Positions 11,637-23,218 of a stretch of 64,000 nucleotides of DNA are shown here, piece by piece. The notes under the pieces were generated by a model that did no database searches, had not been told where the DNA came from, and saw only the letters and a list, made by a program, of their open reading frames with translations. The stretch's first letter is position 1. The number at the start of each line of letters is the position of its first letter. This stretch comes from Chrysoperla carnea (Eukaryota > Arthropoda > Insecta > Neuroptera > Chrysopidae), in NCBI RefSeq assembly GCF_905475395.1, contig NC_058338.1, positions 74,659,435-74,723,434 of the forward strand, written 5' to 3'. Both the position numbers and the translations under genes were made by a program.

Positions 11637-12718
11637 TGAACAAGCGAAAACAAACATTTGACTGAATTAATTGTTAAAATACCATGTACAGATTGTGACA
11701 TTACACATACATATACATGTCATACATACATCACTGATATTCCCATATAATACATACTATATAAGTTGCGCCTAATTTGCGTTCTCACGGGTAAACAGTG
11801 ATGTATACGAAAAATGTTTCAAACAAAAGTTGTTTATTTTTTTGTAAGGAACATTGCTTACATTTAAACTTTTGTTCTATCTCTAATGGTTTACAAATTA
11901 CAAGAACCATTTGATCTATGTTGCCCATTTACGAACTCGCCCTCACTTTTTATGTCCTGAGCACGTTGCAAAAATTTCAGCTTGATTGGGTCATCCATAA
12001 ATTGCGTCACACAAATTTCAAGACTTTTTAACCCCTCCTCCCGTCCTTATCACAAGTTCTCACATTTTGAAAAACCCCTCCCCCAGACGTGACATCACAC
12101 ATTTTCCAATTTTATCAAATAATAATATTTAAAAAAAAAACAGTTATTTCCATTTATTCCTATTTTATTGAATAATCTTTTAAATTCCGATTATGATATT
12201 TTATGAACAGATTGTAACGCTATTATCTGTTAAACGTGGATTCGAATTAGGACCTCCGGATCCTACACTGTAACCACAGTATCGAGACTGAAGCGCAGTG
12301 AAGGACGATCGAAGATTAAGCAACTTGAGCCACAGCTGCACACGATGGTTGCGACGCCCTTATTATAAAGATATATAATAAAGATTGCGTTTGTAAATGT
12401 TTAATATTTTTTTGTTTACCTATAAATTTCGCGTTTGGACATCACAAATTTTGAAATGTGATGTTACAAAGGTTTTGCCCCCCTGCCCCTTGTCACATTC
12501 GAATGATACCCGCCCCCTTCAAGGTGTGACGTAATTTAAAGATGGCCCCTTGATATCATTTTTCGTTTTTGATTTATCGAGTTGACAGACGGGCAAATTA
12601 GATGATTCTATGAACACTAAACCAAAATTTTTTTCGTGGCATTAATATTTTTAAGCGTTACAAACTTGGGACTAAACTTAATATATCTTGGTATATTTCA
12701 TAAACAACAAGATACTAT
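11637..12718 (+). mobile_element. Family A element interrupted by a MITE
   Basis: The left part (11637-11986) and right part (12549-12718) together make one family A element. They are separated by a 562-bp insertion at 11987-12548. The outer ends match other copies: AACAAGCGAAAAC at the left, and the TTTTTAAGCGTTACAAACTT block at the right with a decayed terminal hairpin. Confidence 0.8.
11987..12548. mobile_element. Terminal-inverted-repeat MITE nested in family A
   Basis: The ends are inverted repeats: GGGTCATCCATAAATTGCGT on the left and, read on the minus strand, GGGCCATCTTTAAATTACGT on the right, both running into CACAC-type sequence. CTTGAT is present on both sides (11981-11986 and 12549-12554), fitting a 6-bp target duplication inside the family A block that reads CAGCTTGATATC when uninterrupted. 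The inside has runs of C on both arms and no transposase, so this is a non-autonomous DNA element. An inner GC-richer patch (12230-12360) has a weak tRNA-like look on the minus strand. Confidence 0.75.
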
Positions 12719-13304
12719 GCAAATTACATAATGTTATTTGTTTTTTCATTATTTGAAAAATAAGCAGGTGCCTGTATCGTAGAGTTAAAACAGAAGGTAC
12801 TTTTGTGCCTAAAGGTATATTTCGTCAATTGAATTTGACTTTGATTGAGTCATAATTTGTTGAACAAATGCAAATAACGTTACGAAAAATTTTACGAAAT
12901 CAAATTGTTAAGGAAAATAATAGCACTCATTAATTAAATTGAACCCATTTCATTCTAAGTTATATTTTAAAAATCAAGGAGTCGTCTATGACGCCGAGGT
13001 AATTAAAATTTATTTGATTTTAAACCCATTGTCTCTCATCTTATTTAATTTATTCGCTCTTACCTCATTTGAGTTTACTTTTGAAAAAAGCGAAGTAGAA
13101 CTCGACTTTTTAAAAGTTGTCAGTTACACCGCTGACAGCTTTTAATCCTTCTGCTTTCGATTAGTTATGGAGCTACACATACTTTAAGTAGTATCTTATA
13201 GATCGTGATATATCAGTAGGAAGCTTTATTTTTTCACTTTTTTAGTTTGGTGTTGTCGAGATTTCAAATAAAAACTAATAAAACAATTTTATTTAAAAAA
13301 TTTA
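12719..13304. other. Intergenic DNA downstream of the METTL18-type gene
   Basis: Nothing coding is convincing. A minus-strand AATAAA (plus-strand 13288-13293) lies 12 bases past the METTL18 stop codon and probably marks its polyadenylation. Confidence 0.45.
13288..13293 (-). promoter_or_regulatory. Polyadenylation signal of the METTL18-type gene
   Basis: AATAAA on the minus strand shortly after the stop codon at 13305, consistent with a very short 3' untranslated region. Confidence 0.45.
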
Positions 13305-14402
13305 TTATTTTCTAACAATTTTTAAAATTTCACGATTCACTCCACCAGTAAATTTCCAAACTACTTCTGAAATGAAAATATTTTTCTTTTTGAGGAATTC
13401 TTCAAATTGTCTTGTACCACCGCCTACACCAAAATAATAAGATTTGGCAGCTAAAAATCTAAGTATTATCAATTAAGGACAAATGTTTGAGCTAAAATTT
13501 AAAGCCATATAGCTTATATTTTTGACAAGGATACATAATACCATTTTCTGATAAAGTTTTTTCGAACACTGAATGCAATTTTTCATAATTATCGACATTG
13601 TAAATTGTTTCTGAAGTTAATATCATATCGAATTTTTTAAAATTTTCACGTAACGTAGTAAATGATTCCCAATCGCCAGAAAAAAATTTATAAGCAAACT
13701 TTTCTGGATCATTAAAATCATTTAAGAAAACGTTAATTATTGTATATAAATTAATAACTGATGAATTCTAAAAAGTTCAATTTGAATTATCTGAAATGAT
13801 ATTTTATTAAAATTTAATTCACTTACGTAGTCTTGGAAAACAACATTAGCATTTTTAAAGCATGCTAATATTCCTAAAATTCCTGCACCACATCCTAAGT
13901 CTAGAACTGATTTATCTTTTAAGGAACTATATTCCTTATTTAAATAATTTGCTAAATCCTGGGTACCTTCCCAAATTTTTAAACCACCTGTAAAGTTTGT
14001 ATTATTGTATAAAGTGTATTTAAGTTTTTTTTTTGATTGATGAAAACAAAACCTTCATATTTTCCTGGAAGTAAATCAGAATGACTATGCTCTGTATTCA
14101 ATATAATATTTTCCTCATCATAAAATACTAAACGATTGACGGCATAATCTGTACTCATATATTTTATCTCTAATTCACCACTCTGAAACCTTTTAATGTC
14201 TTTTTCTTCCAACGATTCAATAAGCGAATTAGTTCGTACTAAGTTTGGATTTATTTCTTGTGCGGGTAACCATTCTATCTCCAGTTTTCCTGATTCTGAA
14301 ATTATTACTTTTGTTACATATTTGCAAAAGAAAAATATAACCTTAACTGAAATAACCTTTTTCATGCTCGTCCTTAGATGTTGAAAAATCAAATTTAAAC
14401 AT
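13305..14402 (-). CDS. METTL18: Histidine protein methyltransferase, METTL18/Hpm1 type
   Basis: Five exons on the minus strand: 14402-14357, 14295-14053, 13987-13827, 13767-13527 and 13450-13305. They join in frame to 278 residues. The start (MFKFDFSTSKDEHEK) and the S-adenosylmethionine-binding block VLDLGCGAGILGI (residues 124-136), preceded by GGLKIWEG (97-104) and followed by VVFQDYN (145-151), are hallmarks of the family. LTSETIYN (200-207) is the later catalytic-domain motif, and AKSYYFGVGGG (232-242) is the C-terminal signature. Known members methylate one histidine of ribosomal protein L3 and tune translation; that target is inferred here. Two introns are only 65-68 nt and can be read through in an open frame, which hides the true N-terminus and the GGLK motif. 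The donor after residue 230 was chosen because it restores the family spacing before YYFGVGGG. Confidence 0.93.
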
Positions 14403-15567
14403 ATTTTTTTTCGACCCTGCTACGATTAGCATTCCTAAAATTGAAAATTTCTTTTTATTTTATCGATGTCAATCATTTACTGTTTATTTATTTATACATG
14501 AAGAATAAATAAATTATTGTTCATGGTTTAAATTTTAAATTAATATTTTTTGGTCACATTTTAAAAGCAGGTTGTGTTTACATTTAAAAATTCCATGAAA
14601 TAATTTCAGTTTAAATCTGTAGATGGCTCAACATAAGTTTAGTTTGCTAAAATAGTGGTACGTGCTCTTTCATATCGACCGTACATTAGTCTCTTACATA
14701 GAGATAATACAGCAAGAACAGATATAGTCCTATCGTATCTGTTTATCGTATCTGTAGTCTTACTCTTTTAGATGCATTACTAAACGAATGTATTCTGTAT
14801 TCAGTCATACTACAGACATAATTCTATCCCAAGATGCTTCAAACACACACGGTATATAAGGACGCGAAGTCGTGAAACTCGAGTGGTGCGGGTAACAGGA
14901 AAAAGGCGCCCATCTGTTTCTCGTTCGTTGCGTACTTTGTACTTCGCACCAGGATGTTTTTAGTTTTAACATCAATATTTTTAAGCGTTACAAACTTGGG
15001 ACTAAACTTAATATACCTTGCATATTACATAATTGCATGGTATAATTATGAGAAATTATTCTTGAACATTGTTATTGAAAAAGTCACAATTAATTTTTGT
15101 TTAAATATTGTCTGAAAATGATACAAGTTATTTAGAGAATAAGTTACCGTAAATTAACATTAATGTATATATAGGATAGCCATAATTTTTTTTTTTTTAA
15201 TTTCTTATATGAAATATATGTCTTAATTTTTTTATACAAAACACTACTCTGACCCATGCAAAAGTAATAATCAAGGGCAATGCGAAGTAAACCAAACACA
15301 TATAAAATAATTTTGGAATTGTTAACATAATAGATTTTGACTGGTTTTAACCACAGTCATGTACGTTTCAATCGTCCTGCGATTCATTTCATAGTAAACA
15401 CCATGGAATTAAATAAAATTGCAAGCACATTTTTTGAATTTTATGGAACTCTTTCAATTCTAAATTTCTTTTATTAAATTTTAAGACCATTTTCATATTC
15501 CATATATTAAAGGTAAAAAGTCATGTAAACTAAAATCTGAATATATACGATAAGTGTAGCTAAAAGA
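14403..15567. other. Intergenic DNA between the METTL18-type gene and a foldback element
   Basis: No gene seen. It includes the promoter side of METTL18, an unidentified stretch with repeated TATCTGT/TATCGTA words at 14700-14770, a family A 3' fragment at 14970-15053, and plain AT-rich sequence up to 15567. Confidence 0.4.
14970..15053 (+). mobile_element. Family A 3' end fragment
   Basis: Only the last ~85 bp of family A is present: the TTTTTAAGCGTTACAAACTT block followed by the terminal hairpin with TGCATAT on one arm and TGCATGGTATA on the other. Confidence 0.7.
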
Positions 15568-16050
15568 TAAGGAAAACAAACAATTGACTTGAGTTAATTG
15601 TAGAAATACCCTCCATAGAAATGATTGTCAGTGCTTGCATAATTTTTTTTTTTTTAAATTAGAAGCGTTTAAAAAACAATTATCAAAATTATTTTCTAGA
15701 ACTATTTTTCGTTTTTCAATAATTTCACAAGACCACTAGTTGAAGCTACCTGCTAATTTTCAACTTCCTATCTTTCATAGTTTTGGAAAAATAGTCACCG
15801 AAGTTTTGTCCTACTTTGCGTTCTCACGGGTAAACAGTGATGTTTACGAAAAAATGTATCAAGCAAAGTAGGGCAAACCCCATTTTCTCCAAAACTATAA
15901 AATATAGTTAGTTGAAAATTGCACGTAGCTTCAAGATTCTCGAATAACATAGATTCTAAAAAATACAACATTCAACATTTTCTATACAGAGTATTTCAAC
16001 AATTAACTAAGTCAATTATTTGTTATCGTCTGTTTTAATATTTTCAAAAC
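15568..16050. mobile_element. Foldback element built from family A-like ends
   Basis: The left edge (15575-15615) carries the family A 5' motif ACAAACAATTGACT plus GAGTTAATTG, and the right edge (16005-16045) carries the same motif inverted. Inside, 15735-15800 (CTAGTTGAAGCTACCTGC followed by AACTTCCTATC) faces an inverted copy at 15880-15945. The centre holds the family A hairpin block GTAAACAGTGATGTTTAC. So the element looks like a hairpin-shaped derivative of family A. A related one-sided fragment lies at 21615-21765. Confidence 0.6.
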
Positions 16051-17426
16051 ATTTAACTAACACAAAATGTGGGGATACGAAAAATACCTAAGTTAAAAAA
16101 AATGATTTTCGTAATGAATTAATGTTCTAAATTATGAGCTCGATTTCTGTGTACTTAGAATATATTACTTGATATTATATAAGCAACCAAACTGAAATTA
16201 TTGTTTGTATTTCTGCACAGATACTTGCATTCTTACGAAGAGGCGAAAGGAAAACGAAAAAAATATTAAAACAAACTGAATCTTTTTCTTACTCAAAGAA
16301 TTACTTTCTTCATCTTTCAGTTTCACCTTTATAAAAATTTATTGAATTACTAGTTTCTTTTACAAATAACTTACATTTTTATAAAAATAATTTTTGCAAT
16401 CATACTCATAAAAATATTTTGATATCACAAATTGTTTTATTAAAATAAACTTTTTGAAGTAATTATATAATTTACAGGATATACTTGTTCTTATTCAAAT
16501 AAATAAATGTCTTCTAAAAAATTGATGCAGCACCAATTAATTGCAACGAACACCATTGCACAGAAATATAAAAAAAATTCATTCATTGACGTAACGAACC
16601 TTCTTTTACGATAACGTTCCAATAGAAACTCAACGCACGGTAGTCAATAATCTTTAGAAAATTTTTCTAAGATAAAAATTTAAAACCGCTTTAGAGCCTT
16701 AAAAATTCCAAGGGATTATATATTCATATTGTTACGTCATTGAATTTATTTTTTTTTTAAATAATATAATTTATTGTTAGAATATATTTTACATTTGTTA
16801 CGTAATATTTCGATATTAAAATGGCTTTAAATTTTTACAAAATAAATATTTTGTAAATACAAATTTATCTTGAATTATTTTTTTGAATGTAAATTTTAGG
16901 AACACGTCACATTCCAATCTATTTACATTTTCTAAGGGAAGTACGACCACCATGAGTATTTTTTCTATAAATTATGAATTGAGTTTAAAAAATATATATT
17001 CGATTCTTTTATTTGTTGTGAATTTCAATTTATTAAGCGGCCATTACGTTTTATATCTAGTAGATGATGTTTTTTCTTAATCTTTTACATATTTCAGATT
17101 TTTCTAACGTTTTGTATTTATAAATAAAATTATGTTAGCGTTTTGGAAAATTTTGTGAAACTAAAACATGCTTCTTATAACTCAATTCAAACATAACTTT
17201 TTTAAAAATCCCATTTAATAAGTTTTCGGTTATTAATTTATGCAGTTATTTAATCACATTCGTGAGGAAGCTTTATTTATCTTGGCAGGGTTTCAAAAAC
17301 TTGTTTTTGACAGAATTTCACCATTTACGAACAACAGTATGCGTAAGTTAATAATTCAATTATGAAAACTTTGCAAAACGCCGTGAATGTGTGAATTTTT
17401 AAATACATTTTTCAAATATACAGTTG
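16051..17426. other. AT-rich intergenic DNA, no gene seen
   Basis: No exon, repeat family or RNA gene recognised. An AATAAA on the minus strand around 17271-17281 lies about 150 bp past the kinesin stop codon and could serve that gene. Confidence 0.4.
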
Positions 17427-19312
17427 CTAACTATTTAAGTTCGAATCCTCGAAATGTTTATTTCTCTTAATCGAACCAATTTTACATTGTTTAACCGTAG
17501 AAGCGAACCGTAAAGAGTTAATACTCTCATGAAGCCATTCTTTTAATAATGAAATATTTACTATCATTAATGTTTTTGAATTACCTCCTAAAGAGGGCAT
17601 CAACAAATGGGTTAATTTTGAATCCCGGTAAGGTATATGCTCTTTACGTTGTGATAATGCTAAAATAACATTACCTAAACACGATAAAGACTTATTTATA
17701 TTTTTGGTTTCGTTTAATCGAATACTTATGGAGTTACGCACACGTTCCGATCCAGCTAAATCAACTAAATTTAATTGACTGGCCCATACTTCATTTGTTT
17801 CAAGATTACGACCGACAACACAAATTTTAGTGACAGCATGCGATCTAGATGATCGATCATTGAATTCAGTTGAAGCTACAACTCGATTCCGCTGGGCTTT
17901 GTATAAATACTGTTTAAGTTCATCACCATTTTGTACAGTCGCTTCAGTTAAATTTGTGACATAAATGTCTGTACTTTTTGAATTGACCATACGAATTTCA
18001 TATGATTTTTTCTTATCATAATTTAGTAAATCAACAATTTGTTCATTATAAATCTCTAAGAATGACGCTTTCACGTCATAAACCCAATTTAATTCTTTAC
18101 GTTTTTCGATAGTTTGGAATATAAAATCAATTGTGCGTGGTATCATCCCTAATTTTTCAGATGTGCCTTCCATAGTGAATGTTTTACCGGATCCAGTTTG
18201 ACCATATGCAAACACGCAAACGTTGTAGCCATCTAAAACACTTTGTACAAGTTGACCAAGTTCAGAAAAAATATCTTCTTGCGTTGATTGTGGTCCAAAT
18301 ATGTAATCGAATTGAAATTCTTGTTTATGATTACGATTACTGCCCGATATTGCTGATTTTGATGTACTATTTAATAATTCAATTGTGTATTTATCCGTTT
18401 GTGTGAATTCTGCTAAAGCTTTTCCACGTTCGTCCGCGATTTGTGGTCGAATTCGACAAAATACACGAATACTACCTTCAAAAAAACAAAAACAAAATCG
18501 TAAAGCTTTTTTTTTCCCAAATTATTTTTTTAAGACATGCTCAGAAATTTCAATTTCACTGGATTCAGCAAACAATCTGTTTCAAAATTAATCTTACCTT
18601 TTAAATTTTGAATTGTATTGTGTAAAACTTTCCGATCCATATCCAGTTTTAAAATATGTGAAACCAAATTTTGTATTTTTAATTTATTATCATCGATAAC
18701 ACGCCGATGTTCGTGATTTTCTAATTTTAAATGTTCAATAACATTCTCCATTTCTAGATATTTCGCTTGTATTAGATCGACTTGATTCTGTAAATCACTT
18801 AACTTGTGTGTAATATTATTGTAATCAATTTTTAATTGGTTTAAATTATTTTCGGTAAGCCTGTGGTTACATTTCACTTCTTCAATTTTTAATTTCAATT
18901 CAGATATAAGTGAATCTTTTTCCTTGCATTCTTCAATTTTCAATTGTAAACTTTCATCAACTCTATCAACACTAGACATTTGTTGACGCATGTACGTACA
19001 TTTATTTGTAATTTCATCGAATTCTGATTTTAATGTAACATATTCACCTTCCAATACTAAATAACTATTTTCATAATCACTTTTCGGTGAGTCTTTCTGT
19101 GATTTTCTCGGTATGTTTTTTAAATTAAGTGTAGGTGCTTTACGTTTTAAAACCTTGTTCCTAGTATTATCAATTTTTTTTATATTCTGTGCACTTTTAA
19201 AATCTTTCAAAACATTTAAACTTTCTACTTCTCGTATATCTAAATTGTTTTGAGATAATTTTTGTATAGGTTGCGATTGAATACGCCTTACAGGTATGCG
19301 TGAAATTTCCAT
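17427..19312 (-). CDS. ncd: Kinesin-14, minus-end-directed C-terminal motor (Ncd type)
   Basis: Two coding exons, 19312-18598 and 18475-17427, join in frame to 587 residues. Residues 1-60 are basic (MEISRIPVRRIQSQP), as expected of the microtubule-binding tail. About 75-235 is a heptad-rich coiled coil. The join creates the neck and motor start LKGSIRVFCRIRP, diagnostic of kinesin-14. The motor holds the P-loop GQTGSGKT (330-337), switch I SSRSHAVT, switch II LNLVDLAGSERV and the PYRDSKLTHLLMPSLGG microtubule-binding motif. Family members are homodimers that move to microtubule minus ends and focus spindle poles, notably in female meiosis. At 587 aa it is shorter than Drosophila Ncd (about 700 aa), mainly in tail and stalk. 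A non-coding 5' exon is likely: the minus strand has an acceptor just upstream of the ATG and a donor at about 19389, giving a 60-nt leader intron. Confidence 0.95.
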
Positions 19313-20380
19313 ATTTAAAATATTTTGCCTAAAATAAAAATTGGCAGTTAACTTTTACAAAGAAAATAGAAAAATTTATGAAATCTTACCAAAGTATGTA
19401 TTCAGTTTTAGTCAATTAAAACACATAATTTAATATGGAATATCAAAAGCCAAATTTTCTCATTTACTACAAATAAAAAACAAAGCACACATTAGAAATA
19501 CCTAAATGAAACAAACTACCATTGCATATTTTTGACAAATATAACCGTTGAAATTATTCAAACTTTGTTTACGTGTGAAGGTAGACGTTTATTTGTGTAA
19601 TTATGTTGGCAATAGTATTAAGTTTGAGACATGCCATTTCATTAGTAGTGCGCAATCACACAATTAAATTTAAAATATTATTACACAGATTTGGTTTATT
19701 ATTATAATAATGAACTTTTACTCACATAAAATGACTACATTTTCTTCATTGAATATACTTAAAAATTTTTAAAATACTCCATAATACCCGAATTTTTTAT
19801 TAACTTCTTACCATTGCACAAACAAAATTGTTACCTTGTTTTTGTTTACCTTTTCACTAGGAACCATTTAACAATTTTAATTTTTGTTATTTTTTCGAAC
19901 GGTTTTTAAATAAATATTTGGATTGAAAGCACGCAGTTAAATTTAACTGGTTCGATCTTTTAATTCTACTTTAAAATAACTTATATTTAGCAAAATTATA
20001 AATTCGTATCAATTAAATTGTTTAACTAATCCGGATATTGGTAGCTGTACAGAATTACAATAAAATCTTCTATAGCATAGTTTGCAGGAAAATACTAATT
20101 GGAAAATTAAAAAATACATTCGAAAATATCTATTCCCTTTACTTGAATAAAAATTAATCAAGAATGAATAAGAATCTAAAATTTTTAATACGAATTTAAA
20201 TAATGGGGTTTGATCGAAAAGAAAATTTATTTATATGAAAGAAAACTATGTTTCTCTGATTCTTTGAATAAAATTTCTATTTTCCAATTTATTTTTATGA
20301 ATCCTATTCAAAACGGTAATCTCAATGAAACGATTATATAATAAAATTTGAAAATAATGGTTAATTATAATTAATAAACA
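19313..20380. other. Upstream flank of the kinesin gene and AT-rich spacer
   Basis: This holds the probable leader exon and promoter of the kinesin gene (about 19329-19450) and then AT-rich sequence without recognisable genes. Confidence 0.4.
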
Positions 20381-20934
20381 AGTGAAAACAAACAATTGAC
20401 TGAGTTAATTGTTGAAATACCATGCATAGTCAGTGTTGATTTCTTTATCACATAACACATACAAACATGTGACACATACATAACTGATATTCAAGTATAG
20501 TGCTTACTATAAAATTTCCGCCTAATTGGCCCCAGCACGGGCAAACAGTGATGTTTACGAAAAAATGTTTCAAACAAAAGTTGTTTATTTTTTGATAAGA
20601 AACATTTTTTACATTTAAACTTTTGTTCTATCTCTAACGGTTTACAAAATGGGTCCTACGGACCCAAGACCCAATTGACCTATGATGCTCATTTTCGAAC
20701 TCGACCTCACTTTTTATGTCCTGAGAACACTGTAAAAATTTCAGCTCGACCTTTTTTTTCCGTTTTTGAGTTATCGTGTCCACAGACGGACGGACGGGCA
20801 ACTGGAAATGGACTAATTAGGTGATTCTATGAACACCTATACCAAAATTTTTTTCGTAGTATCAATATTTTTAAGCGTTACAAACTTGGGACGAAACTTA
20901 ATATACTATGTATATTTCATATATACATGGTATA
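20381..20934 (+). mobile_element. Family A element, full length
   Basis: One of the best-kept copies, from ACAAGTGAAAACAAAC to ACATGGTATAA. It shows the short perfect hairpin GGGTCC-TAC-GGACCC at about 20650, the GTAAACA/TGTTTAC-type stem region and the terminal hairpin. Confidence 0.85.
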
Positions 20935-21339
20935 ATTAGGTGTTTAAAAACTTAGTTTTTGAAATATTGCTTTAAATTCTGTACGAAAAACATCTATTTC
21001 GGAGTAATTTTGAAGACATCTACAAAAAAAAAAGTCATTTAATTGTCGAATGAGTTGGCTTTGTATGCTTTTTGCGTCTTAATTACTCAAAATTAATCCA
21101 AAGACACCGAAATATCATCTCTATCATATGATTTAGCCGATATATCTCATTACCCTCACTAGAATTTTATGAATTCTAGCTAATAAGTATCTACCTACCT
21201 ATATAATTAAATCAGCCATACAACATTTTTCATTAGTAGATTATAGTGGTAAATCTATCCTAATGTCTATCAATGAAATAGCGGTGATGTTTTAGAGGTT
21301 CACAACTTACTCACAAAAGAGAGAGGTTCACAAAAATTA
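20935..21339. other. Intergenic DNA, nothing recognised
   Basis: AT-rich sequence without genes or repeat families that I can identify. Confidence 0.4.
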
Positions 21340-21600
21340 TTTTTAATATCGATGAAATTGGCTTTATTCTATTTAGTTTTATTCCATTAATGTTTTAATA
21401 TGGCCCAATTTGAATATCCAATTTTCACACACTTTTTGCAGCAATTGCGATCGTATTTCGTCAATAACTCCTACATGTTGTTTTCCAAGGGTCCAACCAT
21501 CTCTGGTTCATCGGCGTAGCTTAAATGACATACCCCTAAAGAAAATAATCATATGGGATAAAATCGCACGATCTTGGAGGCCTATTAACAGTACTTGAAA
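21340..21600 (-). pseudogene. Decayed DDE transposase fragment (mariner/Tc-like C-terminus)
   Basis: Read on the minus strand, the stretch gives RPPRSCDFIPYDYFL, a stop, then GYV. This corresponds to the widely conserved transposase block of the form PPRSxDLxPxDxFLWGY, which holds the last catalytic acidic residue. After a frame change it gives RSQLLQKVCENWIFKLGH, matching the usual C-terminal LLxKVxENWxxRLxH region. Several stops and at least one frameshift make it a dead remnant. No terminal repeats were found around it. Confidence 0.7.
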
Positions 21601-23218
21601 TTAATAAAAAATTTCCAATAACTGACTGAGTTAATTTTTTTAATACTCTGTATAGAAGTGTTGATATGTCGTCAGGCTTTATTTGATTTTCGAAAGTATT
21701 TTCTATAATTTTTTGTTTGTTTTCCGGGAATGTTTCACATGACCACTAGTTGAAGAAACCTACACTTCTTTTAAAGCGAAGAAAACAGCGGTTTAATAAA
21801 AGTTTATATCCGAATTATAGAGCAAAATTTTTTTGCCAGTCGAAACGGGCTGGCGGATTTCAAACAAGAAATTATTTAAAAAAAATATTTTTTGAAATTA
21901 ATTTTTGAAATTGATTGATAAGATAAGGTAAGATAAGATTTATTGCTATGAATATAACACAATGAATAGAAGGTTGAACTTTCATGACGTTGAACTAAAC
22001 AAGCCAAATTTTTCCAAATTGCTAATGCTTATGTAAATATTTTCATTAGACAAAGTTGATGGTTATTTTTGGAGAAAATAAATAATTTTGATTGTTTAAA
22101 AATTTTCATTAACGTAAGATAATTAAATAGATATCAGTAAAAAATTTATGGCATTATTTAAATGAAAAAAATTTAGAAAGTAGGAGTAAAACGCTTATAT
22201 CGAAGGCTGCGAGTTATATCAATACACTGCATGTAGTCAGGTCATATTGATCCAATTTTATATTTATATACATACCTAACGCCTTAAAAGTTCGTTGCCT
22301 AACGCCTTAAAAGTTCGTTACCTAACGTACTAAAAGTTCGTTTCAAAACATATAGACCAGAAAATTAGTTTCAAAATATTTAAATTTAAAAAAACCATAT
22401 CTATTTGTGTACCGACTTCCGTCTAAGATCTTTACCAAAGATTAATATATATTAAAATTTCTTGGCTCCAGTAATTAAATAATTTTTGGTCTAGAGGGAG
22501 AGCAGAAGTAATAAGATATTTTTAGCCTAAATATTTCATAAATTGAACAGTATTTTGGTATAAATATATACTTAGTCAACTAATTCAATGGTAAATCTAG
22601 AACCGGAGACAGCAGCTGCTCTGACATGCCCTCCCTTCGTTACGCATATGCTCAAATTGCAGGTGCAGGCTGACAACTTGGGGGCAATTTGATGGTAACC
22701 AGCCACAGTCTATATAAACACATTGGGCACTGGCGACTCTGGAAATTTCAATGAATTTAAATTCTATGAGAAAAATCGGGGAATGTCATTTTACATGTTC
22801 GTTATTTGTAAAATTTTCGTTCCACTTTCTTTGAAACGTGGTAAAGTCAGGAAATTTCATTTTGGATAAGCAGTGGTCACCATGATATAGATCAGTAGCT
22901 GAAATGGTATATTTGGAATCACGGGTCTTAAAAAGAAAAATGTGTTGAAAACACATCAAATTTTAAGGCAAAATTAATGGCCAGTTTTTTCTCAAAAACA
23001 TGCGGTTAACATTTTATCTCTCCAGCATGTACTCATACCTAACTATCTTTCCGTAAACATTTACAAATAACTACATACAAGTTTTGTTTCTACGGTATCC
23101 TAAAACTTTGTACACATGATGCGACAGCCACGAAATGAGAGTACTAGTTTTTTAAGTTTATAATAAAATTTTCGAGTTACTTTGCATATAGAATTTGTGT
23201 TAAGAGTATCGGAACGAA
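21601..23218. other. Intergenic DNA upstream of transporter A
   Basis: No gene seen. It contains a fragment at 21615-21765 related to the 15568-16050 foldback (shared GACCACTAGTTGAAG), a short tandem repeat at 22275-22343, and the promoter region of the downstream transporter gene. A GC-richer patch at 22600-22740 is unidentified. Confidence 0.4.
22275..22343. repeat. Three-copy 23-bp tandem repeat
   Basis: Three head-to-tail units of CCTAACGCCTTAAAAGTTCG plus three bases. The first two are near identical and the third differs at a few positions. Confidence 0.85.

Noticed and set aside
12220-12360. tRNA-like sequence inside the nested MITE (minus strand TTCGAATCCAC)
   Set aside because: A B-box-like word and an A-box-like word are present, but their spacing does not fit a tRNA; at best a tRNA-derived remnant.
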